Positions 1-11,136 of a stretch of 64,000 bases of DNA are shown piece by piece (within the stretch, counting starts at the first letter, position 1; each line of letters begins with the position of its first letter). The notes beneath the pieces are model-generated. The model was not told the origin of the DNA. It did not search any database and saw only the letters and a list, made by a program, of their open reading frames with translations. The stretch comes from CAYMYN01 sp964394665 (GTDB taxonomy: Bacteria > Planctomycetota > UBA1135 > GCA-002686595), in contig CAYMYN010000020.1 in the NCBI GenBank assembly GCA_964394665.1, forward strand, positions 32,054 through 96,053. The letters are read 5' to 3'. Position numbers and translations under genes: made by a program.

Positions 1-2029
1 TGATCGGGTAGCCGAGCAGCTCCTTGCCGGCGTGGCCGTGGCGCGCGAGCAAGGCCTCGACCTCGGGGCCAAGATCCGCCACGCGCACCGAGTTCGGCAC
101 GGCTTCGCGGCTGCCGCCCGGGAAGGAGACGTGTCCGCCGCGGCCCTCCGGGGGCCGGCCGACGCCGCGGATGACGTCCATCACGAGCACGCTGCCGTCG
201 TTGTAGAGGCCGATCGTGCGCAGGCGGCTGTTGAGGATCGCGTCGCGGTAGCCGGGCCAGTCGAGCCAGCGCTTGAAGACGTCGCGGGGCTTGTCGGCGT
301 TGACCTCGACGATCGCCATCTCGGCGAACATCGCCCCCAGGTGCGAACCGCCCGGGAGGTCGATGTTCTGGGTCTGCTCCTTGGCCGCGCCGCGCTCGGC
401 GACGTTGGCGATCAGGTACTCGGCGTGCTCGCGGCAACGGGTCGAGAAGTCCGAGCTCCAGGTGACCTCGGTCTGGCGCTGGAGCTTGCGCGCCTCGTTG
501 AAGGCCGTGAGCCACTTCTTGACGTCGCGGCTGACCGCCGTGAGGGGCTCGGTGTTGTTGCGGATGGCGCGCAGGACGGGCGTGGCCTCGGTCCAGAAGT
601 CCTTCCACTCCTTCTCGAGCTGGGCCACCGAGAGCCCGTCGTTCTGCTCGGTGAACTTCTTGTCGACCTCGATCGGGTGGCGCTGGTCGGCGAGGCGGTC
701 CAGGCTGCCGAGCAGGGTCGGGTCGCGGCGCACGACGTAGTCGCAGAACGACCAGGCCTTGATGCGCGCGTCGTCGGTGAACTTGGCCGCGTCGATCAGC
801 GGGAGCTGGGCGGCGGGCACGCCGTCGGAGAGCTTCCAGGCCGCCTCGAGCGCCAGGTCCTTCCAGGTGTCCATGTTCGGGGAGTAGCGGTCGACGTCCT
901 CCTCCCCGGTCGTCGTGCGCAACTGCTCCTGGCGGTCGACGATGAAGGCGCGGTTGTTGTTGAACATCATGCCCACGATCGTGTGGCCGATGCCCTCGCG
1001 CAGACCCGGCGTCCGCAAGCCCGAGTAGGCCTGGGCGACGTTGCGGACCGAGCCGTCGAACACGCCCTGCTCGTTGAGGGGAGCGGAGAGCTCCAGGGCG
1101 GTCTGGCCCTGGACCAGGTTCGAGCCGCGCGTGTTCTCCAGGCGGAACTTGAGCGACTCGGGGTCCATCAGGCTCGCGTTCGCGCTCAGCACCTGCTTGT
1201 AGGTGTCGCCGTCCTGGAAGAAGGCCCAGTCCCGGATCCAGCGCCGCGGGTCGGAGTTGAAGCCCTCGTAGCCCTCGGTCACGACCTGCATCACGCGGAT
1301 CGCGCGTTCCCCGTAGCGCGCCGCCTCCATCAGGAGCTCGAGCTCGAAGTCGCCGCGCACCGTGAAGTGCTCGGACTTGACGCTCCTGTAGGTCACGCGC
1401 GCCGCGTCCAAGAAGGGCTGGCGGTCGGTGTCGGGCAGCGCCTCGACGGGGTAGTCCTTGCGGGCCTCCTCGGCCACGATGCGCTCGATCTTCTTGGAAC
1501 GCTCGTAGAGCACCTGCTCGATGTCCGTGCCGGTGAGCCCCGCCACGGGCTTGTGCTCCAGGGCCGCCTGGGCCTCGGCGTTGCCCGGCGTGAAGAAGAG
1601 CACCTTCTCGAAGTGCCGCAGGGCCATGTCGGTGCGGCCGGCCTTGCCGTACTGCTCGGCGATCTTCTGGTGCTCGGAGGCCAACTTGGCCGCCACCGTC
1701 TGCCAGTCCTTCTGGAGTTGCTCGGCCTTGCGCGCGTCGGGGTTGTCGTCCTTGGGGTAGGTGAAGTCCGGCGAGACGGCCCAGGAGTCGCCGACCTTGA
1801 CGTAGCCCAGGGCCTTGCGCGCGGGGCCGTGCTCGGAGTCGTACTCGCTCAGGAGCATCAGCCACATGCGCCGCGCCACCTTCGGGAAGCCGGCCTTGAA
1901 GGCGCTGTCGGCGTAGTCGTGCAGGGTCTTCGCTTGGCGCTCCTTGAGCCGGTCTTCCTCGCGGGACTGGGCCGAGGCGAACGGGACGAGGGTCAGGCAG
2001 AACAGCGCGAGGAGCATCCAGCGGAGCAT
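1..2029 (-). CDS. Secreted TPR-like / CAP-domain protein, 3' end outside window
   Basis: The gene starts at the ATG at 2029, preceded by AGGAGAG at a good distance, and encodes 676 residues before leaving the window, so the C-terminus is missing. A signal peptide covers about residues 1-20 (Leu/Phe-rich, ending SAQ). Residues 25-170 are helical and TPR-like. The middle (about 190-480) resembles planctomycete secreted proteins with a degenerate peptidase-like core; around residue 343 it reads EGIGHTIVG, not a proper HExxH metal site. Residues about 508-620 look like a CAP (SCP/PR-1) domain, with the EHAEYL and RDAILN elements typical of that fold. It probably acts in the periplasm or outside the cell. 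The CAP assignment is by motif only and the function is unknown. Confidence 0.7.
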   Translation of the reverse strand, partial: MLRWMLLALFCLTLVPFASAQSREEDRLKERQAKTLHDYADSAFKAGFPKVARRMWLMLLSEYDSEHGPARKALGYVKVGDSWAVSPDFTYPKDDNPDARKAEQLQKDWQTVAAKLASEHQKIAEQYGKAGRTDMALRHFEKVLFFTPGNAEAQAALEHKPVAGLTGTDIEQVLYERSKKIERIVAEEARKDYPVEALPDTDRQPFLDAARVTYRSVKSEHFTVRGDFELELLMEAARYGERAIRVMQVVTEGYEGFNSDPRRWIRDWAFFQDGDTYKQVLSANASLMDPESLKFRLENTRGSNLVQGQTALELSAPLNEQGVFDGSVRNVAQAYSGLRTPGLREGIGHTIVGMMFNNNRAFIVDRQEQLRTTTGEEDVDRYSPNMDTWKDLALEAAWKLSDGVPAAQLPLIDAAKFTDDARIKAWSFCDYVVRRDPTLLGSLDRLADQRHPIEVDKKFTEQNDGLSVAQLEKEWKDFWTEATPVLRAIRNNTEPLTAVSRDVKKWLTAFNEARKLQRQTEVTWSSDFSTRCREHAEYLIANVAERGAAKEQTQNIDLPGGSHLGAMFAEMAIVEVNADKPRDVFKRWLDWPGYRDAILNSRLRTIGLYNDGSVLVMDVIRGVGRPPEGRGGHVSFPGGSREAVPNSVRVADLGPEVEALLARHGHAGKELLGYPI

Positions 2030-2663
2030 CGGGGTCTCTCCTGGTGGGGAAGGGAAGGGCGCGGTGGGGCGGTCCGGGGGCGCGGGGGCGGCCATTCTCC
2101 CCCAGCCCGAGGGCCTTGGCCAGCCTTTGCCGCGCGGGCGCGGGCCGCGGCGCGTGTACGCGAGGGGCGCGCCGACGCGAGCCCGAGCAGGCCGAGGAAG
2201 GCGCGCCTCACCCGCCCCGGGGGAGCGGGCCCGCGGGCAGCGGGGCCAGGAACGCGCGCAGGACGCTGGGTCAGGTCCTCGAGCGCGAGAAGCTTGGCCC
2301 TCACGTCCATTCGCGTCGGATGGAGCAGATGGAGGGAGCACACGCCGCGGGCCGTGCACAGCAGGTGCAACGAGAGCGAGGAGAGGAGTCGAACCCGGCG
2401 CGGGTGCGGACCTCCGCGAGCAGCGCAGCCGCCCCGTGTGTGAGAGGATCTCGCACGCGCTGCGCGACGGCCGTCCCTGGCGGCCGTGCCAAGGGCAGCG
2501 GGGAGGACGGATGCGCGGCCATCTCCCGGCCTCCCGGAGGGTGACGGGGGCGATGCGGAGCTTCTTCCTGCGGGGACGGCGCCTGCGGTTCGGAACGACC
2601 GCGGGACACCGCCCGGAGCGCGCTCGGACTCGAACCGAAGGCGGGTCCAGGAACCAGGTGGGC
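2030..2663. other. 634-bp intergenic region without a supported gene
   Basis: This is the longest gene-free stretch in the window, lying between the minus-strand CAP gene and the 3' end of the rhomboid gene. Open frames cross it on both strands, but their compositions (Arg/Pro/Ala-rich) look like GC-driven noise and none has a convincing ribosome binding site or recognisable family. Two tRNA T-loop-like words (near 2386 and 2627, minus strand) are present but no cloverleaf can be folded around either. It presumably carries the promoter of the CAP gene. Confidence 0.6.
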
Positions 2664-3866
2664 TCAGGATGGTCCGGTGAAGCGCCGGCGCGGACCGCGC
2701 TGGGTCGCCTCGATCGCCGCCAGGCCGGCCCGCGCGGCGGCGGCGGTGTCGGGGTGCGGGTCGAGGTCCAGGGCGTCCAGGAAGTGTTGCCAGGCGGGCA
2801 CCGGCGCGCCCAGGGCCTCGAGATGCACGAGGCCCGCGGCCACGTGGGCCTCCGCGGCCCCCGGCTCGCGGGGATGGAAGCGCAGTTGGCGCCGGAAGAC
2901 CTGCAGGGCCGCCCGAGGATGGCCGGCGGCGGCGAGGTAGCGGCCCAGGAGCAACGAGTCGGCCGGCGCCAGGCGGCACGCCAGCTCGTCCCCGTTGGCC
3001 GCCTCGAAGTAGAGCCGCGCGGCCTGCTCGAGGTCCCCGCCGCGCAGAGCCTGGGCGAGCTGCGACTCGGGCAGGTCGCGCCGGCGCTCGGCGCGCGGCG
3101 CGGCGAACTCCGCTGGGCGGCGCGCGCGCTCGCGGGTCCGTGCCCATTGCGCCCAGACCAGGCCGGCCAGGAAGCCGCCCAGGTGCGCGCCGTGGGCCAC
3201 GCCGCCGCCCTCGCCCCGCGCGATCAGGAACGGCAGCAGGTTGTCGATCAGCAGGTAGAAGCCGAGCACCAGCCGGGCCGGCACCAGGATCACGTCGACC
3301 AGGAAGGGGAACAGCGCGACCAGCAGCTTCACCTGGTTGTGGGGGAACCACAGGAAGTAGAAGCCGAGCACGCCCGAGATGGCCCCCGAGGCGCCGACCA
3401 GGGGCAGGGGCGAGGCGGGCGCGAAGGCGGCGTGGAAGAGGGTCGCCGCGGCGCCCGTGGCGAGGTACGCGAGCAGGAACCGGACGCGGCCCAGGCGCAG
3501 CTCGACGTTGTCGCCGTAGATCCACAGGAAGAGCATGTTCCCGGCGAGGTGCAGCAGCCCACCGTGCAGGAACATCGAGGAGAGCAGCGTCGCGAACGAG
3601 GGATCGGCGGGGCGATACCCGTGGCGGAACACGAACAGGTCGTAGGCGCTGACCTGGCTCAGGATGGCCTGGGTCGGGACGTTCGCCGGCACGCGGCCGC
3701 GCACGACCTCGAGGTACAGCGCCAGGGTCGGATCGCCCGGGTCCGCGCCGCGCAGCGAGAGCGGCAGCGTCACCAGCGCGTAGACGGCGACGTTGAGCGC
3801 GAGCAGCGCCCAGGTGACGGGCGCCGCGCCGCGCGGGTTGGGGGTGTCGCCCAGGGGCAGGAACAT
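2664..3866 (-). CDS. Rhomboid-family intramembrane serine protease with TPR-like C-terminal domain
   Basis: The protein has 400 residues. The start is the ATG at 3866 with AGGAGAGG upstream. Residues 1-245 form a rhomboid membrane domain: HGGLLHLAGN (99-110) contributes the oxyanion-hole His/Asn, GASGAISG carries the catalytic Ser160, and AHLGG carries the catalytic His228. It would cleave transmembrane helices of other membrane proteins; the substrate is not evident. After the last membrane segment, residues about 260-390 form a soluble tail of helix pairs resembling TPRs, probably cytoplasmic and used for partner binding. It lies 32 bp downstream of the xer gene on the same strand, so co-transcription is possible. 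Confidence 0.88.
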   Translation of the reverse strand: MFLPLGDTPNPRGAAPVTWALLALNVAVYALVTLPLSLRGADPGDPTLALYLEVVRGRVPANVPTQAILSQVSAYDLFVFRHGYRPADPSFATLLSSMFLHGGLLHLAGNMLFLWIYGDNVELRLGRVRFLLAYLATGAAATLFHAAFAPASPLPLVGASGAISGVLGFYFLWFPHNQVKLLVALFPFLVDVILVPARLVLGFYLLIDNLLPFLIARGEGGGVAHGAHLGGFLAGLVWAQWARTRERARRPAEFAAPRAERRRDLPESQLAQALRGGDLEQAARLYFEAANGDELACRLAPADSLLLGRYLAAAGHPRAALQVFRRQLRFHPREPGAAEAHVAAGLVHLEALGAPVPAWQHFLDALDLDPHPDTAAAARAGLAAIEATQRGPRRRFTGPS

Positions 3867-3898
3867 GGGGCCCTCTCCTGGCCGCGCCCGCGCGCGGC

Positions 3899-4876
3899 TC
3901 AGCCGCGGGGATGGTACAGGCGGTGGAGGCCGCGCACGTGGTCCGCGTCCAGGTGCGTGTAGACCTCGGTCGTGCGGATCGAGGCGTGCCCGAGCATCTC
4001 CTGCACGCTGCGCAGGTCCGCCCCGCCGGCGAGCAGGTGGGTCGCGAAGGAATGGCGCAGGGCGTGCGGCGAGATCTCCGGCGACAGACCCGCGCGCAGG
4101 GCCGCGGCCTTCACCCGCCGCCAGGCGTCGGAGCGCGAGAGGAAGACCTCCGAGCGCGCGCGCGCGTTGGGCAGGCGCGGGCGCCCGCCGCCGATCCAGT
4201 CCTCGAGGGCGCGGCGGGCGCGCTCGCCCAGGGGCACGACGCGCATGCGCTCGCCCTTGCCCAGGAGGCGCAGGACGCGCAGCTCGGGGGAGAGGTGCTC
4301 GAGGCGCAGCCCGCAGGCCTCGGAGACCCGCGCGCCGGTCGCGTACAGCACCTCGAGCAGGGCGCGGTCGCGTCGGTCGCGCCAGGACTCTCCGCCGGGA
4401 GCCGCGAGCAGGCGCTCGACGTCCTCCACGTCCAGGGCATGGGGTAGGGCCCGGCGCAGCACCGGCGCGCTGAGCAGGGCGCTGGGGTCGCGCTCGAGCC
4501 GGCCCTCGCCCACCCGGTGCCGCAGCAGCATGCGGATCGCGACCAGACCGCGGGCGATCGAGGCCTCGGCCCGCCCGGCCGCGCGCTGCGCCGCCAGGTG
4601 GTCGACGATCAGGCCGGCGTCGATGTCCGGGTAGTCCCCGTGTCCCAGGCGGGCCGCCCGGCCCAGGAAACGGCGCAGGTCGGACTCGTACGCGGCCAGG
4701 GTGTTGCGCGCCAGGCCGGCCTCCACGCGCAGGGCCTCGAGGAAGTCCGCGAGCCCGTCCGCCAGCGGGAGGGGGAGTTCCTCGGGCGGGAGCCCGGCCC
4801 CGGTGGCGGGCGGGGAATCGGGCTCGGGACGCGCGCGCACGGCGCCGAGGGTCGCCCGGAGCGAGGCCCGGCGCAA
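3899..4876 (-). CDS. Tyrosine recombinase, XerC/XerD family
   Basis: The protein has 325 residues, close to the family size of about 300 plus a 40-residue Pro-rich N-terminal leader, so the true start could be further downstream. The N-terminal SAM-like DNA-binding domain is about residues 40-125. The catalytic set is complete: Arg183 (ATGARVSEA), Lys207, His271 and Arg274 (HALRHSFATH), His297 (GHASI) and the nucleophile Tyr306 (TTEVYTH). The role is resolution of chromosome dimers at dif sites. XerC and XerD cannot be told apart from sequence alone. It lies divergent from the zinc-finger gene at 4984 and is not beside any integron or phage signature, so a housekeeping role is likely. Confidence 0.9.
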   Translation of the reverse strand: MRRASLRATLGAVRARPEPDSPPATGAGLPPEELPLPLADGLADFLEALRVEAGLARNTLAAYESDLRRFLGRAARLGHGDYPDIDAGLIVDHLAAQRAAGRAEASIARGLVAIRMLLRHRVGEGRLERDPSALLSAPVLRRALPHALDVEDVERLLAAPGGESWRDRRDRALLEVLYATGARVSEACGLRLEHLSPELRVLRLLGKGERMRVVPLGERARRALEDWIGGGRPRLPNARARSEVFLSRSDAWRRVKAAALRAGLSPEISPHALRHSFATHLLAGGADLRSVQEMLGHASIRTTEVYTHLDADHVRGLHRLYHPRG

Positions 4877-4890
4877 GGCGCGTCGAGCGC

Positions 4891-4919
4891 TTGTGACCCC
4901 GATGGACCCTCCCTATACT
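4891..4919 (+). promoter_or_regulatory. Sigma-70-type promoter for the zinc-finger protein / lspA genes
   Basis: A -35 hexamer TTGTGA (4891-4896) and a -10 hexamer TATACT (4914-4919) are separated by exactly 17 bp. This is the best consensus promoter I can see in the window. The start of transcription would fall near 4926, about 58 nt before the ATG at 4984. Confidence 0.7.
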
Positions 4920-4983
4920 CCTCGCCCCTCGCGCGCCCCCCTGGAGCGCGACGGGCCGCGCGGACCCTCGAGTACAGAGCCCG

Positions 4984-5340
4984 ATGTCCGGAAAGAAACT
5001 CACGCCCAAGGACCTGGAGCAGTTCAAGGACCAACTCGAGCAACTGCTCGGGGTCCTGAACGGGGACATCGACAAGCTCCAGAGCGAGGCCCTCGGGAAC
5101 GAGCACGGCCCGCGCTCGAGCGAGGAGGGCGAGGGCTACTTCCAGGAGTTCAGCCTGGAGCTGCTCGAGCGCGACGGCAACACGCAGGCCGAGATCGTCG
5201 AGGCCCTGGACCGGATCGCGGGCGGCCGATTCGGCATCTGCGAGGGCTGCGAGGTCTGGATCCGCAAGGAGCGCCTCAAGGCCGTGCCCTACGCTCGCAA
5301 CTGCATCGACTGCCAGCGCAAGGAGGAGACCGGCTACTAG
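4984..5340 (+). CDS. DksA/TraR-family C4 zinc-finger protein
   Basis: The protein has 118 residues. It has an N-terminal coiled coil (residues about 8-75) and a C-terminal four-cysteine zinc finger (CEGCEVW ... CIDCQ). Proteins of this family enter the secondary channel of RNA polymerase (DksA) or have unknown targets (TraR, YocK and similar short forms). It lacks a clear DxxDxA tip motif, so true DksA activity with ppGpp is uncertain. It is followed 77 bp later by lspA on the same strand, a neighbourhood seen in other bacteria. Transcription probably starts at the promoter at 4891-4919. Confidence 0.85.
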   Translation: MSGKKLTPKDLEQFKDQLEQLLGVLNGDIDKLQSEALGNEHGPRSSEEGEGYFQEFSLELLERDGNTQAEIVEALDRIAGGRFGICEGCEVWIRKERLKAVPYARNCIDCQRKEETGY

Positions 5341-5417
5341 GGGCCGGGGCGCGCGCGCTCCCGGCCGAGGGTCGTGGGCGGAGCGCGCGTCCGATCCCGG
5401 GTAGCCGGCGCGGTCCG

Positions 5418-6149
5418 TTGGACGAGCCCCGACTCCCCAGCCAGGTCGGGCCGGCCGCCGCGCCCGAGGGTCCCGGCCAGGTCGCCGCGGGCGCGCCGCC
5501 GCAGCCCACGTCGGCCGAGCCCCAGCCGCCTGGCGAGGAGCGTCCGGGAGCGCGCGCCCTGCTCCTGCGCTTCGGCGTCGCGGCCCTGCTCGTGGTCGCG
5601 GACCTGTGGAGCAAGGCCTACGTCTTCGCCTGGATGGGCAGCGGGCCCGAGGGCCTGGTGCGCGACGCCCACGGCCACCTGCGTTTCCCCCTGGTGGGGG
5701 ACTGGTTCGCCTGGATGCTGTCGCGCAACCCGGGGGCGGCCTTCGGCGGCTTCGCCTCGGTGCCGCGGCTGCTCGTGGGCGGGCGCATCCTGGCGGTGCT
5801 GTTCCTCGTCTGGCTGCTCCTGCGCACGCCGCCCGGGCGGCGCACCTTCGGGGCGGCCCTGGTCCTGGTGCTGGGGGGGGCCCTCGGCAACCTGTGGGAC
5901 AACCTGTTCGAGCCGCGCCCCCCGGGTCGGCCCTTCGGCGAGGTGCGCGACTTCATCGACGTCTACTTCCGCTTCGACTGGACGGTGCCGCTGCTCGGCC
6001 GGCGCTGGGAGGTCGACTGGCACTTCCCGACCTTCAACGTGGCCGACTCGTGCATCACGGTCGGCGCGATCCTGCTGCTCCTTTCGGGACTCTTCCGCGA
6101 AGGGGAGGATCGGACCCCGGCGCGGGGTTCGGGCTCCGCGCGCCCCTGA
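5418..6149 (+). CDS. lspA: Lipoprotein signal peptidase (signal peptidase II)
   Basis: An aspartic membrane protease that removes signal peptides from prolipoproteins. Motifs: NPGAAFG (104-110), GALGNLWDN with catalytic Asp161, and FNVADS with catalytic Asp210. Four hydrophobic segments are visible (about 48-62, 115-137, 146-160, 212-225). No ATG precedes the first membrane segment; the TTG at 5418 gives 243 residues, including a roughly 45-residue Pro/Ala-rich leader, compared with about 160 for most LspA. There is also an insert between the two catalytic Asp motifs (about 165-205). The start is therefore tentative, but the family call is firm. Substrates in this window would include the lipoproteins at 15905-17401 and 20659-21663. 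Confidence 0.88.
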   Translation: MDEPRLPSQVGPAAAPEGPGQVAAGAPPQPTSAEPQPPGEERPGARALLLRFGVAALLVVADLWSKAYVFAWMGSGPEGLVRDAHGHLRFPLVGDWFAWMLSRNPGAAFGGFASVPRLLVGGRILAVLFLVWLLLRTPPGRRTFGAALVLVLGGALGNLWDNLFEPRPPGRPFGEVRDFIDVYFRFDWTVPLLGRRWEVDWHFPTFNVADSCITVGAILLLLSGLFREGEDRTPARGSGSARP

Positions 6150-6166
6150 GCCCGCCCCGGGTTCCG

Positions 6167-6195
6167 TTGCCCACCCCCCGCGCAGGCAGTAGATT
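6167..6195 (+). promoter_or_regulatory. Candidate promoter of pyrD, possibly leaderless
   Basis: TTGCCC (6167-6172) and TAGATT (6190-6195) are separated by 17 bp. The expected transcription start, about 7 nt after the -10 box, falls on or next to the ATG at 6202, and no Shine-Dalgarno sequence precedes that ATG. Confidence 0.45.
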
Positions 6196-6201
6196 CCGGC
6201 C

Positions 6202-7137
6202 ATGGCGGATCTCGCCGTGCGGATCGGTCCCCTCGCGCTGCGCAACCCGCTGCTCTCCGCATCGGGCACGTACGGGCACGGCCTGGAGATGCGCCATTTC
6301 TGTCCGCCCTCGGCCGTCGGCGGCTTGGTGAGCAAGACGGTCACGCTGCGCCCGCGGGGCGGCAACCGCGCGCCGCGCATCTGCGAGACCGAGGCCGGCT
6401 TCCTGAACTCGATCGGCCTCGAGAACCGCGGCCTCGAGGCCTACCTCGCCGACGTGCTCCCGAGCGTGGCGGACGCCGACACGCGGATCGTGACCAACAT
6501 CGGGGGCGAGGCGGTGCACGAGTTCGTCGAGCTCGCCCGGCGCCTGGACGGGCGGCCCGAGGTCGACGCGCTCGAGATCAACCTCTCCTGCCCGAACGTC
6601 GACGGGGGCCGGCTCGTGTTCTCGACCGACCCGCGGGCGGCGGCCGAGGTCGTGGCCGGCGTGCGGGCGGTGACCACCAAGCCCCTGTTCGCCAAGCTCT
6701 CGCCCAACGTCTCGCGCATCGGCGAGATCGCGCGCGCCGTCGAGGACGCGGGCGCCGACGCGATCACCGCCGTCAACACGCTCCTGGGCATGAGCGTCGA
6801 CTGGCGCTCGCGCCGCCCGGGCCTGGCGACGATCCAGGGCGGCTACTCCGGCGTGGGCGTCAAGCCCGTGGCGCTGCGCTGCGCCTGGGAGTGCGCGAAG
6901 TCCGTGCGGATCCCGGTCATCGGCTGCGGCGGGATCGCGAGCGCCGAGGACGCCCTCGAGTTCCTGGTGGTGGGCTGCACCGCCGTGCAGGTGGGCACCG
7001 CGTCCTTCGGCGAGCCGGACCTCCTGGCGCGGCTCGGCGCGCGCATGGAGGAGCTGCTCGACGCCGCCGGCGTCGACGCCGCGCGGGACCTCGTCGGCAG
7101 CCTCGACACGGGCGCCCCGGTGGGCGTCGCGACCTGA
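6202..7137 (+). CDS. pyrD: Dihydroorotate dehydrogenase, class 1 (1B-like catalytic subunit)
   Basis: Fourth step of UMP synthesis: oxidation of dihydroorotate to orotate using FMN. 311 residues, normal for class 1 enzymes. The catalytic base is Cys130 in EINLSCPN, the class 1 signature (class 2 enzymes use Ser). Lys45 (SKTVT), the NTLLG motif and the C-terminal FMN phosphate-binding GCGGI and GTASF elements are present. Class 1B enzymes normally pair with the PyrK electron-transfer subunit; no pyrK is visible nearby. pyrC lies separately at 43051. The ATG at 6202 has no ribosome binding site. Confidence 0.92.
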   Translation: MADLAVRIGPLALRNPLLSASGTYGHGLEMRHFCPPSAVGGLVSKTVTLRPRGGNRAPRICETEAGFLNSIGLENRGLEAYLADVLPSVADADTRIVTNIGGEAVHEFVELARRLDGRPEVDALEINLSCPNVDGGRLVFSTDPRAAAEVVAGVRAVTTKPLFAKLSPNVSRIGEIARAVEDAGADAITAVNTLLGMSVDWRSRRPGLATIQGGYSGVGVKPVALRCAWECAKSVRIPVIGCGGIASAEDALEFLVVGCTAVQVGTASFGEPDLLARLGARMEELLDAAGVDAARDLVGSLDTGAPVGVAT

Positions 7138-7169
7138 GGCCGGAGGGGCCGCCGACCGCCGCGGGCACG

Positions 7170-8027
7170 ATGCACCTCGCCGAGCTCTCCCCCGACCTCG
7201 TCCGCCGCGCGGCGCGGATCTACATGGAGCTGGCCTGGCCCCAGGGCTCGGCGCGTCCGATGTTCGACCCCCTGCGCCTGGCGGGCGCGAGCACCATGGC
7301 GGAGATCTTCGCCCTGTGCGAGACGCGGCCCGTCGGACTGCAGCCGGTCCAGGCGCACTTCGCGCTGCGCCTGGGCAACGAACGCTACCCGTTCATGAAG
7401 CTCGTGCTGCACGAGTACCTGCTCGAGCACGAGTTCTTCTTCGTCGTCGACACGCACGACGACTTCGAGCTCGCGGCGGACAACCCCGACTACGGTGCCT
7501 GGCAGGGGATTCGCCGGCACAACGACGAGCTCAAGCGCGCCATCGAGGACGCCTGGGAGGCGGCCGGGGTCCCGACCCACCGCGAGATGCTGCGTCTGGT
7601 GGAGCGTCGGCTGGCGCGGCTGGGGATCGAGCGCGTCGGACAGGGCGAGCGGCTGCTGGTGGTCGACGACGACCTGGCGGTGGCCAAGGTGCTGCAGGCC
7701 CTGCTCGACGCCCGCGGATACCGGGTCGAGGTGGCCCACGACGGCCGGCAGGTGCTCGACCGCCTGGCGCGCGACCCGTTGCCGGACCTGGTGGTGCTCG
7801 ACTACGCGATGCCCGAACTCGACGGCCAGGAGGTCCTGGAACGCATGCGCGCCGATCCGCGCCTGGCGGCGCTGCCGGTGATCCTGGCCACGGCCTCGGA
7901 CATCACCCTGGGACAGGTGCGGCGCGTCAGCGGCCTGCTGCGCAAGCCGTACCCGCTCGAGATGCTGCTCGCCATGGTCGAGCGGCTGCTCGCGAGCGCT
8001 CGCCCGGGCGCGCCCGGAGCGGGCTGA
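7170..8027 (+). CDS. Response regulator receiver protein with an unrecognised N-terminal domain
   Basis: 285 residues. The C-terminal half (about 160-280) is a receiver domain: acidic pocket Asp166-168 (VVDDD), phosphoacceptor Asp211 (VVLDYAMPE), switch Thr/Ser in ILATASD and Lys259 (LLRKPY). There is no DNA-binding output domain. The N-terminal half (1-150) is an acidic, Trp/His-containing domain I cannot assign; landmarks are NERYPFMKLVLHEYL and DNPDYGAWQGIRRHN. The order is unusual, because receivers are generally N-terminal. It follows pyrD by 32 bp. The partner kinase is unknown. Confidence 0.8.
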   Translation: MHLAELSPDLVRRAARIYMELAWPQGSARPMFDPLRLAGASTMAEIFALCETRPVGLQPVQAHFALRLGNERYPFMKLVLHEYLLEHEFFFVVDTHDDFELAADNPDYGAWQGIRRHNDELKRAIEDAWEAAGVPTHREMLRLVERRLARLGIERVGQGERLLVVDDDLAVAKVLQALLDARGYRVEVAHDGRQVLDRLARDPLPDLVVLDYAMPELDGQEVLERMRADPRLAALPVILATASDITLGQVRRVSGLLRKPYPLEMLLAMVERLLASARPGAPGAG

Positions 8028-8082
8028 AGGGGGCCGGCGGCGCGCCCCTCGCCGGCGGCGGGGCAAAGATTCCGCGCCGGCG

Positions 8083-8111
8083 CTGTCCCCGGGACCCCCG
8101 GACACCATAAT
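8083..8111 (+). promoter_or_regulatory. Candidate promoter of secA
   Basis: The -10 box CATAAT (8106-8111) matches the consensus at five of six positions; the -35 CTGTCC (8083-8088) at 17-bp spacing is weak. The predicted leader is about 37 nt long to the ATG at 8155. Confidence 0.45.
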
Positions 8112-8154
8112 GCTCGGCTCCGCGCCCCGGCGGACCCCATCGGGGCAGGCACAC

Positions 8155-11132
<2,978 letters not shown>

Positions 11133-11136
<4 letters not shown>

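Noticed and set aside
2270..2300. GGTCAGGTCC word resembling SRP RNA helix 8
   Set aside because: The GGAA tetraloop and the following GGAAGCAGC strand are missing; a chance match in GC-rich DNA.
2370..2405. Second T-loop-like word GGGTTCGACTCC on the minus strand
   Set aside because: The T stem does not pair beyond three bases and no cloverleaf is possible.
32..2443. Very long open frame on the plus strand opposite the CAP gene
   Set aside because: Antisense to a protein with signal peptide and ribosome binding site; its composition (Leu/Val/Arg/Gly) is that of a GC-driven shadow frame.
2610..2665. tRNA-like T-arm on the minus strand (TTCGG-TTCGAGT-CCGAG)
   Set aside because: The T stem pairs well, but no D arm, anticodon arm or complete acceptor stem can be placed upstream, and the required region overlaps the end of the rhomboid gene.
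3899..4876. Tyrosine recombinase considered as a phage or integron integrase
   Set aside because: Sequence is XerC/D-like, and no attachment site, tRNA gene or cargo genes are nearby.
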